Shown: positions 1 to 9,280 of the stretch, piece after piece
How positions within the stretch are numbered: position 1 is the first letter of the stretch
Layout of the letters: the number at the start of each line of letters is the position of its first letter
Source of the DNA: Bacillota bacterium
Lineage (GTDB): Bacteria > Bacillota_A > Clostridia > Lutisporales > Lutisporaceae
Direction: 5' to 3'
DNA length: 22,565 nt
Assembly (NCBI GenBank): GCA_022706865.1
Contig: JAKJBT010000020.1
Coordinates: 1-22,565 of the forward strand
Position numbers and translations under genes: made by a program
The notes under the pieces: model-generated
What the model saw: only the letters and a program-made list of their open reading frames with translations
The model's database searches: none
Told to the model about the DNA's origin: nothing

Positions 1-65
1 GTATTTTCGCACAGCATATCGATTATCTTATAATATTCAAGAATTCTCAGTGCCTTATCGTTCAA
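1..65 (-). CDS. mutS2: MutS2 family protein, N-terminal fragment (cut by window edge)
   Basis: Only about 21 codons lie in the window. From a TTG start the peptide reads MNDKALRILEYYKIIDMLCE, which resembles the conserved first residues of MutS2 (M-N-x-K-x-L-x-x-L-E-Y-x-K-I-I). A GAGGTG ribosome-binding site sits 6 nt before the TTG. A GTG at 74 is an in-frame alternative but lies inside that site. MutS2 is a MutS-like ATPase with a Smr nuclease domain, known for acting on recombination intermediates and, in Bacillus, on collided ribosomes. None of those domains can be seen here. The order zapA, U32 protein, mutS2 is familiar in Clostridia, which supports the call. It starts 48 bp after the sensor kinase gene on the same strand. 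The name rests on a short N-terminus plus synteny. Confidence 0.6.
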   Translation of the reverse strand, partial: MNDKALRILEYYKIIDMLCEN

Positions 66-113
66 ATCATTCACCTCTTCCCGCACTCCGCATCCCGCAG
101 CCCGTATCTGATT

Positions 114-1595
114 TTACATCTCCTTATGGGCGGGGAGGTAGAAACAGAATTCCGAGCCTTCTCCGTTCACGCTTTTTACATTTATCTCACAGCCGTGAGC
201 ATTTATTATGTTCTTTACTATTGCCAGCCCAAGGCCGGTGCTATTCTCCGACCTTTTCTTGTCAACAATATAAAATCTATCCCATATGAAGGGCAGGTCC
301 ACCTCAGGTATCCCTTCCCCAAAATCCCTTACGCATACAAATATATTTTCATCTTGCCTGTATGCGCTTATCAATATTTCACCATAGTCATACGAATGCT
401 TGATGGCGTTGTTTATCAAATTAATCATCACCTGCTTTATTCTGTTTTCATCGCCAAAGCAGATGAGTGCATCCTCCGGTGTATTCATGTATTTAATGCC
501 TATATTCCTTTTTGATGCATGGGGCAGCATATTGTCTATTATGCTCCTGATCAATCCATCCATGCTGAAGGGCATAGACTGAAGCTGTACGAATCCCGCT
601 TCGATCTGAGACAACTGGAGTATTTCATCCACCATCCGCTTTAACCTTGCTGTTTCATCCATTATTATTCCAAGATATTTCTTCCTTTCCTCCTCTGAAT
701 CAGCAAGCCCGTCCTGCAGGACTTCTGAATACCCCTGCAGATAGCTTAAAGGTGTCCTTATTTCATGGGATACATTGGCTATGAACTCTCTCCTTATCTG
801 TTCAACACGGGTAAGCTGCTTCGCCAGGTTGTTTATGGTATCCCCAAGCTCCTTTATCTCCCTGCTGGAGCGAAGGTCAATCTTAGTATCATAATTGCCC
901 TTTGAAATCTCCAGTGCGGCATTGTTGATAAGCTTCAGCGGCCTTGAAAAGCTTTGTGAAAGGAAATATGATATTGCGGAAGCAAGCGCTATTGCCATGA
1001 TAAATATATATAAAAACTGCTTTTTTATAGCATCTATGGTTGTCTGCATATACTCCAGGGTGGTGATTATATATACGGCTTCGGTAATCTCTGGCTGCTT
1101 TAATGATTCGCCCCCGTAGCTTTCGCTAATACGCTGCCTGTTCTCCTGGGTCAAAACCATATTCTTTTTGACAGGAACGCCAACCAGAAGCGTATCCATC
1201 TCCTTTGGCCATACCGAATATGGATTGCTGATTATTTTGCTCTGCTCATAGACGGTTTCCCCTTTAAGTATACTGTCAATATGTTTTTTCCCGAAAACAC
1301 TGCCCAGTTTGTATTTGTTTGTACCTTCAACATAGATGATTATTCCGTCATTGTCGGTAATTATTATTATATCATTTACTCTTCTCATTACACTGTAGTA
1401 TGGTATTGTGAAATGCTGATCCCTGGCCACATAATTTGCCAGCCTGAAACAATCCTTCTCCAGCTGTTCTTTCTCCAATTCGAAATAAAAATCATTTAAG
1501 AATTCCGTCTGGAATATCAATGTAAAAACCAGGAGCGCCAATGTCATGGCAATTATTGATGCCCATAGCTTGAATGCTATTCCGCGGCTCCTCAT
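114..1595 (-). CDS. Two-component sensor histidine kinase (membrane-bound, HAMP-containing)
   Basis: This 493-residue sensor kinase should autophosphorylate on His277 and pass the phosphate to the regulator encoded just upstream. Visible parts in order are a transmembrane helix at about 10-30, an extracytoplasmic sensing region at about 31-190, and a second helix at about 194-214. A HAMP linker follows at about 215-268, then the HisKA dimerisation helix (VSHEIRTPLSYLQGY, 275-289). The ATPase domain has an N box (NLINNAIKHS, about 392-401), a G1 box (DFGEGIP, 424-430) and a G2 box (TGLGLAIVKN, 453-462). All catalytic motifs look intact. Its ATG overlaps the regulator stop as ATGA, so translation is probably coupled. 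The architecture is of the PhoR/ResE/WalK type, but the sensor region gives no ligand clue and no specific name is assigned. Confidence 0.95.
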   Translation of the reverse strand: MRSRGIAFKLWASIIAMTLALLVFTLIFQTEFLNDFYFELEKEQLEKDCFRLANYVARDQHFTIPYYSVMRRVNDIIIITDNDGIIIYVEGTNKYKLGSVFGKKHIDSILKGETVYEQSKIISNPYSVWPKEMDTLLVGVPVKKNMVLTQENRQRISESYGGESLKQPEITEAVYIITTLEYMQTTIDAIKKQFLYIFIMAIALASAISYFLSQSFSRPLKLINNAALEISKGNYDTKIDLRSSREIKELGDTINNLAKQLTRVEQIRREFIANVSHEIRTPLSYLQGYSEVLQDGLADSEEERKKYLGIIMDETARLKRMVDEILQLSQIEAGFVQLQSMPFSMDGLIRSIIDNMLPHASKRNIGIKYMNTPEDALICFGDENRIKQVMINLINNAIKHSYDYGEILISAYRQDENIFVCVRDFGEGIPEVDLPFIWDRFYIVDKKRSENSTGLGLAIVKNIINAHGCEINVKSVNGEGSEFCFYLPAHKEM

Positions 1596-2278
1596 TTCGG
1601 CACCTCAAACTTATACCCGACACCCCACATGGTACTGATGCAGCTGCTGTAATCTCCCAGCTTCTCTCTCAGCTTCTTTATATGGGTATCCACAGTTCTG
1701 GGGTCACCGTACTGCTCATAGCCCCAAACCTTAAGCAGCAGCTGCTCCCTTGTAAAGACGATTTTGGGATTGGCAGCCAGAAAATACAACAATTCATATT
1801 CTTTATTGGTAAGATTCACAGCCCTTCCATTTACCGTTACTTCTCTGGACAGCCTGTCAATCACGATATTCCCGAACTTATAATATGAAGCCGCTTCATT
1901 GCTCTTAATCTCTGCCCTTCGCAGCAAAGCTTTTACCCTTGCCAAAAGCTCTTTCGGGCTGAAGGGTTTCACCAGATAGTCATCGGCACCCAGCTCAAAG
2001 CCGAAGAGCTTGTCAAATTCCTCACCCCGTGCTGTCAATAGGATTATTGGAATATTTGATGTTCTTCTTATTTCCCTGCATACTGTCCAGCCATCGATTT
2101 CAGGAAGCATGATATCAAGTATAACAATGTCCACACTGTTCGTTCTGAAAAGATTCAATCCCTGTTTCCCGTCAACGGCTTCAATAATCACGAAGTCTTC
2201 TTTTCTGAAAGCTATCTTGATAAGCTCCCTCATCTTTTCTTCATCTTCAATAAGCAGCACCCTAACACTGTTATTCAC
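1592..2278 (-). CDS. OmpR/PhoB-family response regulator
   Basis: This 228-residue transcription regulator is the partner of the downstream kinase. The receiver domain (about 5-118) has the acidic pair E11/D12, phospho-acceptor D55 (VILDIMLPEIDGW), a conserved Thr at about 82 (LLTARGEEFD) and K104 (YLVKPFSPKEL). A winged-helix DNA-binding domain occupies about 130-226, with the typical ending DPRTVDTHIKKLREKLG followed by a GVGYKF turn. The start is GTG at 2278, 8 nt after a GGAGG site. The gene begins 15 bp after the U32 stop and its end overlaps the kinase start by 4 bp, so it is placed within the same transcription unit. The targets cannot be told from the sequence. The DNA-binding half is of the PhoP/ResD type, which does not settle function. 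Confidence 0.96.
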   Translation of the reverse strand: MNNSVRVLLIEDEEKMRELIKIAFRKEDFVIIEAVDGKQGLNLFRTNSVDIVILDIMLPEIDGWTVCREIRRTSNIPIILLTARGEEFDKLFGFELGADDYLVKPFSPKELLARVKALLRRAEIKSNEAASYYKFGNIVIDRLSREVTVNGRAVNLTNKEYELLYFLAANPKIVFTREQLLLKVWGYEQYGDPRTVDTHIKKLREKLGDYSSCISTMWGVGYKFEVPK

Positions 2279-2293
2279 CTGCGGTTCCTCCTT

Positions 2294-4768
2294 TCAATCG
2301 ATACCCCTGTAAAAATGTCCTTTTGTAAATCCGGATCCCTTGATTTCTTTTATTAATGACCTGTCGTCATCATTCATGCTGTTATAGTTCCTGTACAGTT
2401 TCATAATTCTGCCGACCTCTTCCGGCCTTTCAATATAAAAATCAGCCCTCAGCTTCATAACTCCGCTGTCTATTACATCTCCCAAATCTTCAACCATAAG
2501 CAGCACATTGGAGTTCAGAAGCTGCGTCCTGCATGAATCAAGCTTTTTTATCCTGAAAATTTTTCCTTTCTCGTCTATTATACCATAATTGGAGCTGCTG
2601 CATCCCCGGGGATAATTGCAGTCGTCCCTGAACATCGAAACCGGGCAGTATTCGGTGGTCATAACCGGCAAATATCCATACACAACAGCTTCCGCGGCGG
2701 CTGCGGTATTTGAGGTTATTGCTTTTATCTGCGGGAGATTCAATTCTGCGGACAATCCTACGGCTTCCGCTCCTTCTCCGTACCAATGACTTGCGGATAT
2801 GGAATTATACACATTCATGCTGTAATTGATTCTTATCCTGCGGATCCCTAAATCCCTTGCCAGCTCCAATTGTCCGGCATCCGATATCACTGCACCGAAA
2901 TACCTCATGTCCGCTGCCTTTATTATTTCACCAAGCCGCTCTTTTATTTTTCTTGTTTCCCTGTCCGGCATAAAGTTCGGAAACACATAAAACAAGCTCT
3001 TGCCTAAACTAATGCATACTTCTGCTATTTTTACGGCTTCGGGAACCATATCCCCCTCATATATATGACTGAGAATATATACAGAATCAGCTCCTGAATT
3101 TAAAGCATTTACAGCAGAGGCATAATTCCTGATTCCTGATATATATTCCAATGAATATTCTCCCGGAGCCTTCACAGTTGATATCAAACCGTTAATTAGC
3201 CCTGCAGCATTAATCTGTATAATCGGGCGGCCATATTTTTGTGAGCGCGCCTGTGACAGCAGTTCCAGTACATTTCTTCTCATCCGGTTAATCTGCCTTG
3301 CAGGTATGTAGCAATCACTATCTATTGCTGTTTCGGTTACATCTATGGTGTAAGGGGTATCGCCTGTTTTCCCAAGCTGTTCCAATATTTTTTCAACCGG
3401 AGTGACAGCCTTTGCAGCAGCCTCGACCCTTTCCTCATCGGTATAGCTTACAGTGTTGCCGTCATCGTCCTTTACCGTTATTACCGGATATTCTCCGGTT
3501 TTAAAAACCAAACTGCACAAGACAGTGATTTTCCTTGTATTCTCATGGGAGTACTCCTCTCTTGCCCTTCTGTTTAATTCATTGTCAAAGGTTTTGCTTA
3601 CCCGGGAACCGGCTTCAACCCTGTCTCTTATGAAAACCTCCGCAATATCTCCTTTTACTGCGCTTTTCACATTCTTACCCATGACCCTTATTCCGCTGAT
3701 TATCGCACCGGTGCTTCTGCCGATTTTTGATATTATTTCGATTCCATCCCCGTCATTCAATGAATTCTCTTCTATTAAAAGAGATACTATTTCGCCTTTC
3801 TGCCTTATTACCTTTCCCAGCCTTACACCTCTGTTGTCGGGCCTGTCTATGCTAACCACATCCCTGTTCCTTCTATTGAACAGGTATCCTTCGGTAAACT
3901 CCCTGTTGAATGCGCTTTCCAGTTCATAAGCAGCATTGGCGGTATCGGGTTCTTTGCCTTTTATTATATTATCCAGGGCATTCCTGTAATGCCTGACCAC
4001 TATTGCCACATACTCGGGTTTTTTCATTCTTCCTTCTATTTTCAGGGAAGTCACCCCTGACTCCGTTAACTCCTTCAATCTGTTGTATGTATTAAGATCC
4101 CTGGTACTCAACAAATGCTTGTGACGGTTCTCCATTACTTCTTTTCCGGTATTGAAATCATATAAGGAATATTTCTTCCTGCAGGGCTGGGCACATCTCC
4201 CCCTGTTACCGCTTCTTCCTCCTATAAGGCTGCTCATTAGGCACTGCCCTGAATAGCACACACACAAAGCTCCATGTATGAATATCTCCAAATCAGCATC
4301 TGTGCTTTCAGCAATTCCCCTGACCTCTTCAACGGACAATTCCCTTGCCAGCACTATCCTTTTGGCACCCAATTCCGAATAGTACCTGGCCCCTTCCGCA
4401 TTGTGCACGGTCATCTGGGTGCTGCAGTGAACCGGCAGATCCGGAAAGGCATTCCGTGCCAGCTTTAACAGCGCAATATCCTGGACAATTATACCGTCAA
4501 CACCTATTTGATATAAGAAGCTTATATAATCCAGAGCTTCAGCAAGCTCCCGGTCGGACAACAGGATATTAACAGTGACGAATACCTTGACGCCCCTTAT
4601 ATGTGCATAGTTAACCGCTTTTATAAGGCTCTGGCCGTCAAAGTTGTCAGCGTACGCCCTGGCATTGAATTTATTTCCGCCCAAATAAACAGCATCAGCA
4701 CCACTTTCAACAGCAGCAGCTAATGCCTCAAAGTTCCCGGCAGGGGCAAGAAGTTCAATTTTGTTCAT
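2294..4768 (-). CDS. U32 family peptidase-like protein, long form with DUF3656-like middle (likely RNA hydroxylation)
   Basis: The protein has 824 residues from the ATG at 4768. An upstream in-frame GTG at 4777 sits almost on the GGGAAG site, so the ATG is preferred. The N-terminal U32 domain begins ELLAPAGNFEALAAAVESGA and carries the family signature EIFIHGALCVCYSGQCLMSS (161-180). Cysteines at 169, 176, 192 and 196 fit a metal or Fe-S site. A middle section (about 380-480) resembles the DUF3656 insertion. A second U32-like half follows at about 520-770, with its own cysteine cluster (EYCPVSMFRDDCNYPRGC). Family members were once called collagenases. Characterised relatives such as TrhP and RlhA are needed for 5-hydroxylation of uridine in tRNA or cytidine in 23S rRNA, and RNA modification is the better guess here. 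It begins 38 bp after zapA and ends 15 bp before the response regulator. Confidence 0.93.
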   Translation of the reverse strand: MNKIELLAPAGNFEALAAAVESGADAVYLGGNKFNARAYADNFDGQSLIKAVNYAHIRGVKVFVTVNILLSDRELAEALDYISFLYQIGVDGIIVQDIALLKLARNAFPDLPVHCSTQMTVHNAEGARYYSELGAKRIVLARELSVEEVRGIAESTDADLEIFIHGALCVCYSGQCLMSSLIGGRSGNRGRCAQPCRKKYSLYDFNTGKEVMENRHKHLLSTRDLNTYNRLKELTESGVTSLKIEGRMKKPEYVAIVVRHYRNALDNIIKGKEPDTANAAYELESAFNREFTEGYLFNRRNRDVVSIDRPDNRGVRLGKVIRQKGEIVSLLIEENSLNDGDGIEIISKIGRSTGAIISGIRVMGKNVKSAVKGDIAEVFIRDRVEAGSRVSKTFDNELNRRAREEYSHENTRKITVLCSLVFKTGEYPVITVKDDDGNTVSYTDEERVEAAAKAVTPVEKILEQLGKTGDTPYTIDVTETAIDSDCYIPARQINRMRRNVLELLSQARSQKYGRPIIQINAAGLINGLISTVKAPGEYSLEYISGIRNYASAVNALNSGADSVYILSHIYEGDMVPEAVKIAEVCISLGKSLFYVFPNFMPDRETRKIKERLGEIIKAADMRYFGAVISDAGQLELARDLGIRRIRINYSMNVYNSISASHWYGEGAEAVGLSAELNLPQIKAITSNTAAAAEAVVYGYLPVMTTEYCPVSMFRDDCNYPRGCSSSNYGIIDEKGKIFRIKKLDSCRTQLLNSNVLLMVEDLGDVIDSGVMKLRADFYIERPEEVGRIMKLYRNYNSMNDDDRSLIKEIKGSGFTKGHFYRGID

Positions 4769-4806
4769 TGTCTTCACTTCCCGTGACTCATGTTTCGTAA
4801 TTATTT

Positions 4807-5364
4807 TTACCTTATATTCCTGTTTTTATCTATTCTTTTTATTTTCGTTTCATCCAGTTCTTTTTTTGTCTTCAGCAGCTCTATCTGGTTCTCAAAAAGC
4901 TTGTTCTGAACATCATCAATTGTTTGCCTGGAAACATCCAGTTCGCACCTTAAATCCCTAAGCTCCTCCTGTGCTTTTGCCCACTCCCTGCTTATCTTGC
5001 CCAGTTCAATCTGCGACCTTGTATACTCGCTCTGCATTTTAGTATATTGCTCTTTAATAGCCTCCAACTCCTGGCGCAGCTCATTAAGCTCCTCAAAGGG
5101 CCTTTGCATTTCTCCCTGGATGTTCTCCAGCTTCTCAGCGGTTTCAGCAAGCTCATCCTGGGATTTTTGCAGTTCGTCTGCCATATTAAGGGCAGTAAGC
5201 ACAGCAACCATTGTGGGATTATACCTTGAATTGCTCTTTGCAATTTCCTTCATCGCTTCATCAACCTTAGCTGCCAGATTATATATATATTCTTCTGACT
5301 TATCTGCGACCATCACGTATTCGGTGCCGAATATGCTGACCGTTGTCTTCTTTTTCTCAGCCAT
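4807..5364 (-). CDS. zapA: Cell division protein ZapA, C-terminally extended coiled-coil form
   Basis: ZapA binds FtsZ and bundles its protofilaments at the Z ring. Residues about 1-85 have the ZapA domain: TTVSIFGTEYVMVADKSEEY, a helix beginning IYNLAAKVDEAM, then VAVLTALNMADELQKSQ. From about 70 to 175 the protein is an almost unbroken charged heptad region (QELEAIKEQYTKMQSEY and similar), a long predicted coiled coil. At 185 residues it is about twice the size of proteobacterial ZapA; longer forms occur in Clostridia. The ATG at 5364 lies 9 nt after AAAGGAG. A TTG at 5373 is in frame but abuts that site. It lies 155 bp after pheT and 38 bp before the U32 gene, the usual clostridial arrangement. 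A hairpin in the pheT-zapA gap may modulate read-through. Confidence 0.9.
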   Translation of the reverse strand: MAEKKKTTVSIFGTEYVMVADKSEEYIYNLAAKVDEAMKEIAKSNSRYNPTMVAVLTALNMADELQKSQDELAETAEKLENIQGEMQRPFEELNELRQELEAIKEQYTKMQSEYTRSQIELGKISREWAKAQEELRDLRCELDVSRQTIDDVQNKLFENQIELLKTKKELDETKIKRIDKNRNIR

Positions 5365-5465
5365 ATATTTCAACTCCTTTGGGATTTAAAACTATATCTA
5401 AATAATATTCTTCAAAATGCGCAGATTTTCCTTCATTTTTTTACATTAAGGCAAAATAATTGTGA

Positions 5466-5510
5466 ACAGCATATCAACTCACACTGTATAAGTACTCGCT
5501 GATATGCTGT
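5466..5510. repeat. 11-bp inverted repeat between pheT and zapA
   Basis: Perfect arms ACAGCATATCA (5466-5476) and TGATATGCTGT (5500-5510) are separated by 23 bp. The hairpin lies 10 bp past the pheT stop on the minus strand. What follows on that strand is TTCACAATTATTTTG, not a clean T run, so a full intrinsic terminator is doubtful. It could be a weak attenuator or a 3'-end stabiliser or processing site between pheST and zapA. Confidence 0.6.
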
Positions 5511-5519
5511 CCCATTATC

Positions 5520-7913
5520 CTACTGCCTTAATTCCGCTCCTACCTGATTTACAAGGGAGCTTATTATTTTGTTGTGAACTCTTCCTATATCCTCCTCCGA
5601 AAGAGTTTTTTCATCGGATCTGTATACTATTGAATAGGCCACGCTCTTATAGCCTTCCTTTATCTGGCTTCCCCTGTATATGTCAAAGAATTTGACATCT
5701 TCAACAAGCTTGCCGCCTTTATTTCTGATTATCTCCTCTATCTGTCCTGCCGTAATCTCTTCAGCCACAACGACTGCTATATCCCTTGCAACCGACGGGT
5801 ACTTCGGAAGTGCTTTATACTTTATATTCATATTGCACTGTCTCAATATCTCTTCAAAATTAAGCTCAGCAATATAAACCCTTACCGGGATATCATACTT
5901 GTCAAGCACTTCAGGATGTACTTCTCCCAGGCAGCCTATCCTCCGGTTGTTTATAAGAAGCTCTGCAGTCCTTCCCGGATGCATGCTGTCATTATTTGAG
6001 GACAATATCCTGTATCTGTCTATATGCAATTCATCCATCAGATTTTCAATAACACCCTTCAGGTCAAAGAAGTCCACATCTCCGTACATACCTATGGTAA
6101 GGGTCTCTCTTTCCTCAGCAAGCTTTTCTACGGTCAATTCATCCGCCAGGTACACCTTTGATAGCTCAAAGAACTGCCCCTCACTTACTTTCATATTGTA
6201 GTTCCTTGATATCACCTCCAGCATGTTGGGTATCATTGTTGTCCTCATTATGCTCTGGTCTTCTCCGAGAGGATTCAACAGTTTTATTGCATTTCTGAGG
6301 GGATTTTCCGCTTTGAGGTTTATTTTGTTGTATACCGCCGGGCTGACAAAGGTATAAGTCACTACCTCAAAAAGCCCCTGGGCAGCCATGTTGGACTTTG
6401 CCATATCCCTTATTACCTGCCTGTTGTTTTTTCCACCCTGTGTAAAGGTAGTGTCCATCAGTTTGACAGGGATTTTGTCATAGCCGTAAAGCCTTGAAAT
6501 TTCTTCTATTAAATCAGCTTCACCCTCAACATCATCTCTGAAGGTCGGTACCGTTATCTCCAGGCCTCCATCGGTCATCTCCACTTTGAATTCCAAAGCT
6601 TCCAAATACTTGACCACCATTTCCTTCGTAATATCCTGAACCCCGATGAAATCATTCACCTTCCCGATATCCAGGCTCAGTTTTCTGACCTTTACCGGAG
6701 CAGGATAAATATCAATACAACCGCCTACAATCTCACCTGCACCCAACTGGCAAACAAGGCTGCATGCCCTGTTCAGCGCCTTTTCGGCAAGCTCCGGGTC
6801 AATTCCCTTTTCATATCTTGAGGAAGCTTCAGTCCTGAGCCCCAGTTTTTTTGAAGTCAATCTTATATTCACAGGATTAAAGTTCGCACTTTCGAATATA
6901 ATTGCTGTTGTGTCATTTTTTATCTCACTGCCGTAACCACCCATAACTCCTGCAATTCCGGTAGGTTTTTTCCCGTCGGCTATAACAAGCATTGACTCAT
7001 CCAGCTTCCGCTCCGTTTCGTCAAGGGTCAATATTTTCTCTCCCGGCATTGCATTCCTTACTATGATTTTCTTGTCCTCCAAATCTCTGTAGTCAAAGGC
7101 ATGCATGGGATGTCCATACTCCAGCATAACAAAATTGGTTATATCAACTATGTTATTTATAGGCCTTACACCTGCTTTTATAAGCCTTTCCTGCATCCAT
7201 GCCGGAGAGTCCTTAATTACTATATTCTTAACCATCCGGGCCATGTACCTTGGACAAAGCTCGCTGTTCTTTACTTCAATATCAATATAATCTTTTATAT
7301 TATCAGCATTTTCTTTAAAACCGGTATCCGGGTATTTCATAGCAACCCCAAAGGTTGCGGCTGCTTCCCTGGCTATCCCCAAAATACTTAAGCAGTCAGG
7401 CCTGTTGTTCGTTATTTCAAATTCAACGACGGCGTCATTAAGTCCGAGGATAACCTTTATATCCGCGCCAAGAGGGTATTCTCCATCCAATATATATATT
7501 CCGTCCAGCATATCGGCGGGCACTTTGTCAAGATCCAGGGCCAGCTCCTGGGCAGAGCACATCATTCCGTTTGATTCTATGCCCCTGAGCTTTCCCTTCT
7601 TGATTTTTACACCGCCGGGAAGCGTTGAACCGTGTTTGGCAATGGGTATATAATCCCCTTCCTTTATATTGTCCGCCCCTGTGACAATCTGAATCACCTC
7701 AGTCCCTACATCACACTGGGCTACAGTCAGCTTATCGGCGTCCGGATGCTTCTCGGTCTTTAAAATCTTCCCCACGACGACATTTTCAATTTCCTTTCCG
7801 AGCTCTTCTATCCCTTCAACCTTTGACCCCGACATGGTCATTGCTTCGGCAAAACCTTTTGAGTCAAACTTAATATCCACATAATCCTTTAACCATTTAA
7901 CAGGTACAAGCAT
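5520..7913 (-). CDS. pheT: Phenylalanine--tRNA ligase beta subunit
   Basis: PheT is the tRNA-binding and editing subunit of the (alpha-beta)2 phenylalanyl-tRNA synthetase. The protein of 797 residues starts MLVPVKWLKDYVDI at the ATG at 7913, 7 nt after AAAGGAG. The same frame is open a further 31 codons upstream, but that stretch has no site and runs into the intergenic spacer. Domains in order are the tRNA-binding OB fold at about 40-150 (NVVVGKILKTEKHPDADKL), the B3/B4 editing domain at about 210-385 (ITNNRPDCLSILGIAREAA), B5 at about 400-475, the catalytic-like core at about 490-690, and the C-terminal ferredoxin-like anticodon-binding domain from about 700 (LPKYPSVARDIAVVV). Length and layout are standard. 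It begins 31 bp after pheS and should be controlled with it by the T-box. Confidence 0.98.
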   Translation of the reverse strand: MLVPVKWLKDYVDIKFDSKGFAEAMTMSGSKVEGIEELGKEIENVVVGKILKTEKHPDADKLTVAQCDVGTEVIQIVTGADNIKEGDYIPIAKHGSTLPGGVKIKKGKLRGIESNGMMCSAQELALDLDKVPADMLDGIYILDGEYPLGADIKVILGLNDAVVEFEITNNRPDCLSILGIAREAAATFGVAMKYPDTGFKENADNIKDYIDIEVKNSELCPRYMARMVKNIVIKDSPAWMQERLIKAGVRPINNIVDITNFVMLEYGHPMHAFDYRDLEDKKIIVRNAMPGEKILTLDETERKLDESMLVIADGKKPTGIAGVMGGYGSEIKNDTTAIIFESANFNPVNIRLTSKKLGLRTEASSRYEKGIDPELAEKALNRACSLVCQLGAGEIVGGCIDIYPAPVKVRKLSLDIGKVNDFIGVQDITKEMVVKYLEALEFKVEMTDGGLEITVPTFRDDVEGEADLIEEISRLYGYDKIPVKLMDTTFTQGGKNNRQVIRDMAKSNMAAQGLFEVVTYTFVSPAVYNKINLKAENPLRNAIKLLNPLGEDQSIMRTTMIPNMLEVISRNYNMKVSEGQFFELSKVYLADELTVEKLAEERETLTIGMYGDVDFFDLKGVIENLMDELHIDRYRILSSNNDSMHPGRTAELLINNRRIGCLGEVHPEVLDKYDIPVRVYIAELNFEEILRQCNMNIKYKALPKYPSVARDIAVVVAEEITAGQIEEIIRNKGGKLVEDVKFFDIYRGSQIKEGYKSVAYSIVYRSDEKTLSEEDIGRVHNKIISSLVNQVGAELRQ

Positions 7914-7944
7914 GTTTAATCTCCTTTCTTCCTTAATTACTATA

Positions 7945-8964
7945 TTAAAACTGCGACAGGAACCTCTTGTCATTCTCGAAGAAAAGCCTGAGGTCCTCCA
8001 CATCATATTTCAGCAGTGTAATCCTGTCAAGGCCCATGCCGAAGGCAAAGCCCGTATATATCTCGGGGTCAATACCGCAGTTTCTGAGCACATTGGGATG
8101 TACCATACCGGCACCCAGTATCTCAATCCATCCTTCATATTTGCATACCCTGCAGCCTGCTCCTTTGCAAGCGGAACAAGTACAGTCCATTTCGGCGCTT
8201 GGCTCAGTGAATGGGAAGTGGTGGGGCCTGAATCTTGTCCTGGTGTCCTCTCCATACAGCCTCTTTGCAAAGACATCCAGTGTTCCCTTCAAGTTCGCCA
8301 TAGTAATACCCTTATCAACAACCAAGCCTTCTATCTGGTGGAACATAGGTGAATGTGTGGCATCTATTTCATCTCTCCTGTATACCTTCCCCGGTACCAG
8401 CACCCTTATTGGAGGCTTCTGCAGCTCCATAGTCCTGACCTGCATAGGAGAGGTCTGGGTCCTTAACAATATATCCTCGGTAAAATAGAAGGTATCCTGC
8501 ATATCCCTTGCGGGGTGATACTTGCTGTGATTTAATGCATCGAAGTTATAATATGCTTTTTCTATCTCCGGTCCTTCCACTATTGTAAATCCCATGCCTA
8601 TGAATATCTGATTGATTTCATCCTGTACCTTGGTCAGGGGATGCTTGTTTCCCAAGGCTTTTCTTTTTGACGGCATGGTAACGTCAATGAATTCTTTTCC
8701 CAGCCTTATTTCTAAGTCCTTCCTCTTAAGGCAGTATGCCGTTTCTTCAATCTTTTCATTGATATAATCCCTGATTTCATTGGCCAACTGTCCAATTACA
8801 GGCCTTTCTTCAGGGCTGAGCCCCCCCATCCCTCTCAGTACCTGGGTAAGTTCTCCTTTTTTGCCCAGATACTTTATTCTCAGTTCTTCCAATTCCTTCT
8901 GGGACTGAACACTTTTCAGCTCCTTGACAGACTGGGATTTGATCTTTTCAAGTGTCTCTTTCAT
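7945..8964 (-). CDS. pheS: Phenylalanine--tRNA ligase alpha subunit
   Basis: PheS is the catalytic subunit that activates phenylalanine and charges tRNA-Phe. It has 339 residues. The N-terminal helical tRNA-binding arm covers about 1-90 and the class II core about 105-339. Motif 1 is around [20 protein letters not shown] (125-144). Motif 2 spans [19 protein letters not shown] (195-213) to [16 protein letters not shown] (245-260). Motif 3 is [16 protein letters not shown] (305-320). Cysteines at 261, 263, 266, 271 and 274 form a small Cys-rich insert that is common in bacterial PheS. The ATG at 8964 follows GGAG by 8 nt. It is the first gene after the T-box leader, and pheT follows directly. 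Confidence 0.98.
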   Translation of the reverse strand: MKETLEKIKSQSVKELKSVQSQKELEELRIKYLGKKGELTQVLRGMGGLSPEERPVIGQLANEIRDYINEKIEETAYCLKRKDLEIRLGKEFIDVTMPSKRKALGNKHPLTKVQDEINQIFIGMGFTIVEGPEIEKAYYNFDALNHSKYHPARDMQDTFYFTEDILLRTQTSPMQVRTMELQKPPIRVLVPGKVYRRDEIDATHSPMFHQIEGLVVDKGITMANLKGTLDVFAKRLYGEDTRTRFRPHHFPFTEPSAEMDCTCSACKGAGCRVCKYEGWIEILGAGMVHPNVLRNCGIDPEIYTGFAFGMGLDRITLLKYDVEDLRLFFENDKRFLSQF

Positions 8965-9006
8965 TTTTCATGCTCCTTTCCTATATGCTATGTTTTACAA
9001 AAATTA

Positions 9007-9038
9007 AAACCTTCATCCCCAAAAAAGGGACGAAGGTT
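9007..9038 (-). terminator. T-box-controlled intrinsic terminator before pheS
   Basis: On the minus strand AACCTTCGTCCC pairs with GGGGATGAAGGTT around a six-T loop and is followed by a short T-rich tract (TTAATTT). The 5' half overlaps the region just after the T-box sequence, so the terminator and antiterminator folds exclude one another. It ends about 42 bp before the pheS ATG. Confidence 0.9.
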
Positions 9039-9274
9039 ATCCGCGGTACCACCCTGCTTGTTTGCATTCTGCAAACCGCTCCAAATGTAACGGAATTTAC
9101 CGTCAAAGCCTACTGGTGCTGTTAACACCATCTTCAGCCCTGAATCTCCGGAGTGAACTTCAACTGCCTCTGTACCGGTGCGCTTTCAGCCGATGGCAGC
9201 ACCTCTCTTCTGGCCTTCCGCAATTTACTCTCTCCATCAAAGATTGCTTCGTTATAATAATTTCAAATAAACCT
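9007..9274 (-). promoter_or_regulatory. T-box riboswitch (Phe specifier) controlling pheST
   Basis: This is the untranslated leader of pheS on the minus strand. The diagnostic T-box sequence GGGTGGTACCGCGG lies at 9054-9041. The antiterminator bulge reads TGGT, matching a discriminator A on the tRNA. The leader has an AGAGAGTAAATTGCGG stretch typical of the stem I side of the specifier loop. The likely specifier is TTC (Phe) at 9157-9155, within TTGAAGTTCACTCC. The terminator stem follows immediately. Uncharged tRNA-Phe should pair with the specifier and bulge, stabilise the antiterminator and allow transcription into pheST. The specifier was assigned by eye from context, but it agrees with the downstream genes. 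The 425 bp between pheS and the next gene hold this leader, its terminator and its promoter. Confidence 0.95.
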
Positions 9275-9280
9275 TAATAG

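Noticed and set aside
2538..2786. Arg/Ser-rich open frame inside the U32 gene
   Set aside because: It is a shadow of the U32 coding strand in another frame, with skewed composition.
7914..8006. N-terminal extension of the pheT frame
   Set aside because: It has no start site with a good ribosome-binding sequence and overlaps the pheS end; homology begins at MLVPVKWLKDY (7913).
8010..8276. Open frame on the minus strand inside pheS
   Set aside because: It lies wholly within pheS in another frame, lacks a ribosome-binding site and has no recognisable domain.
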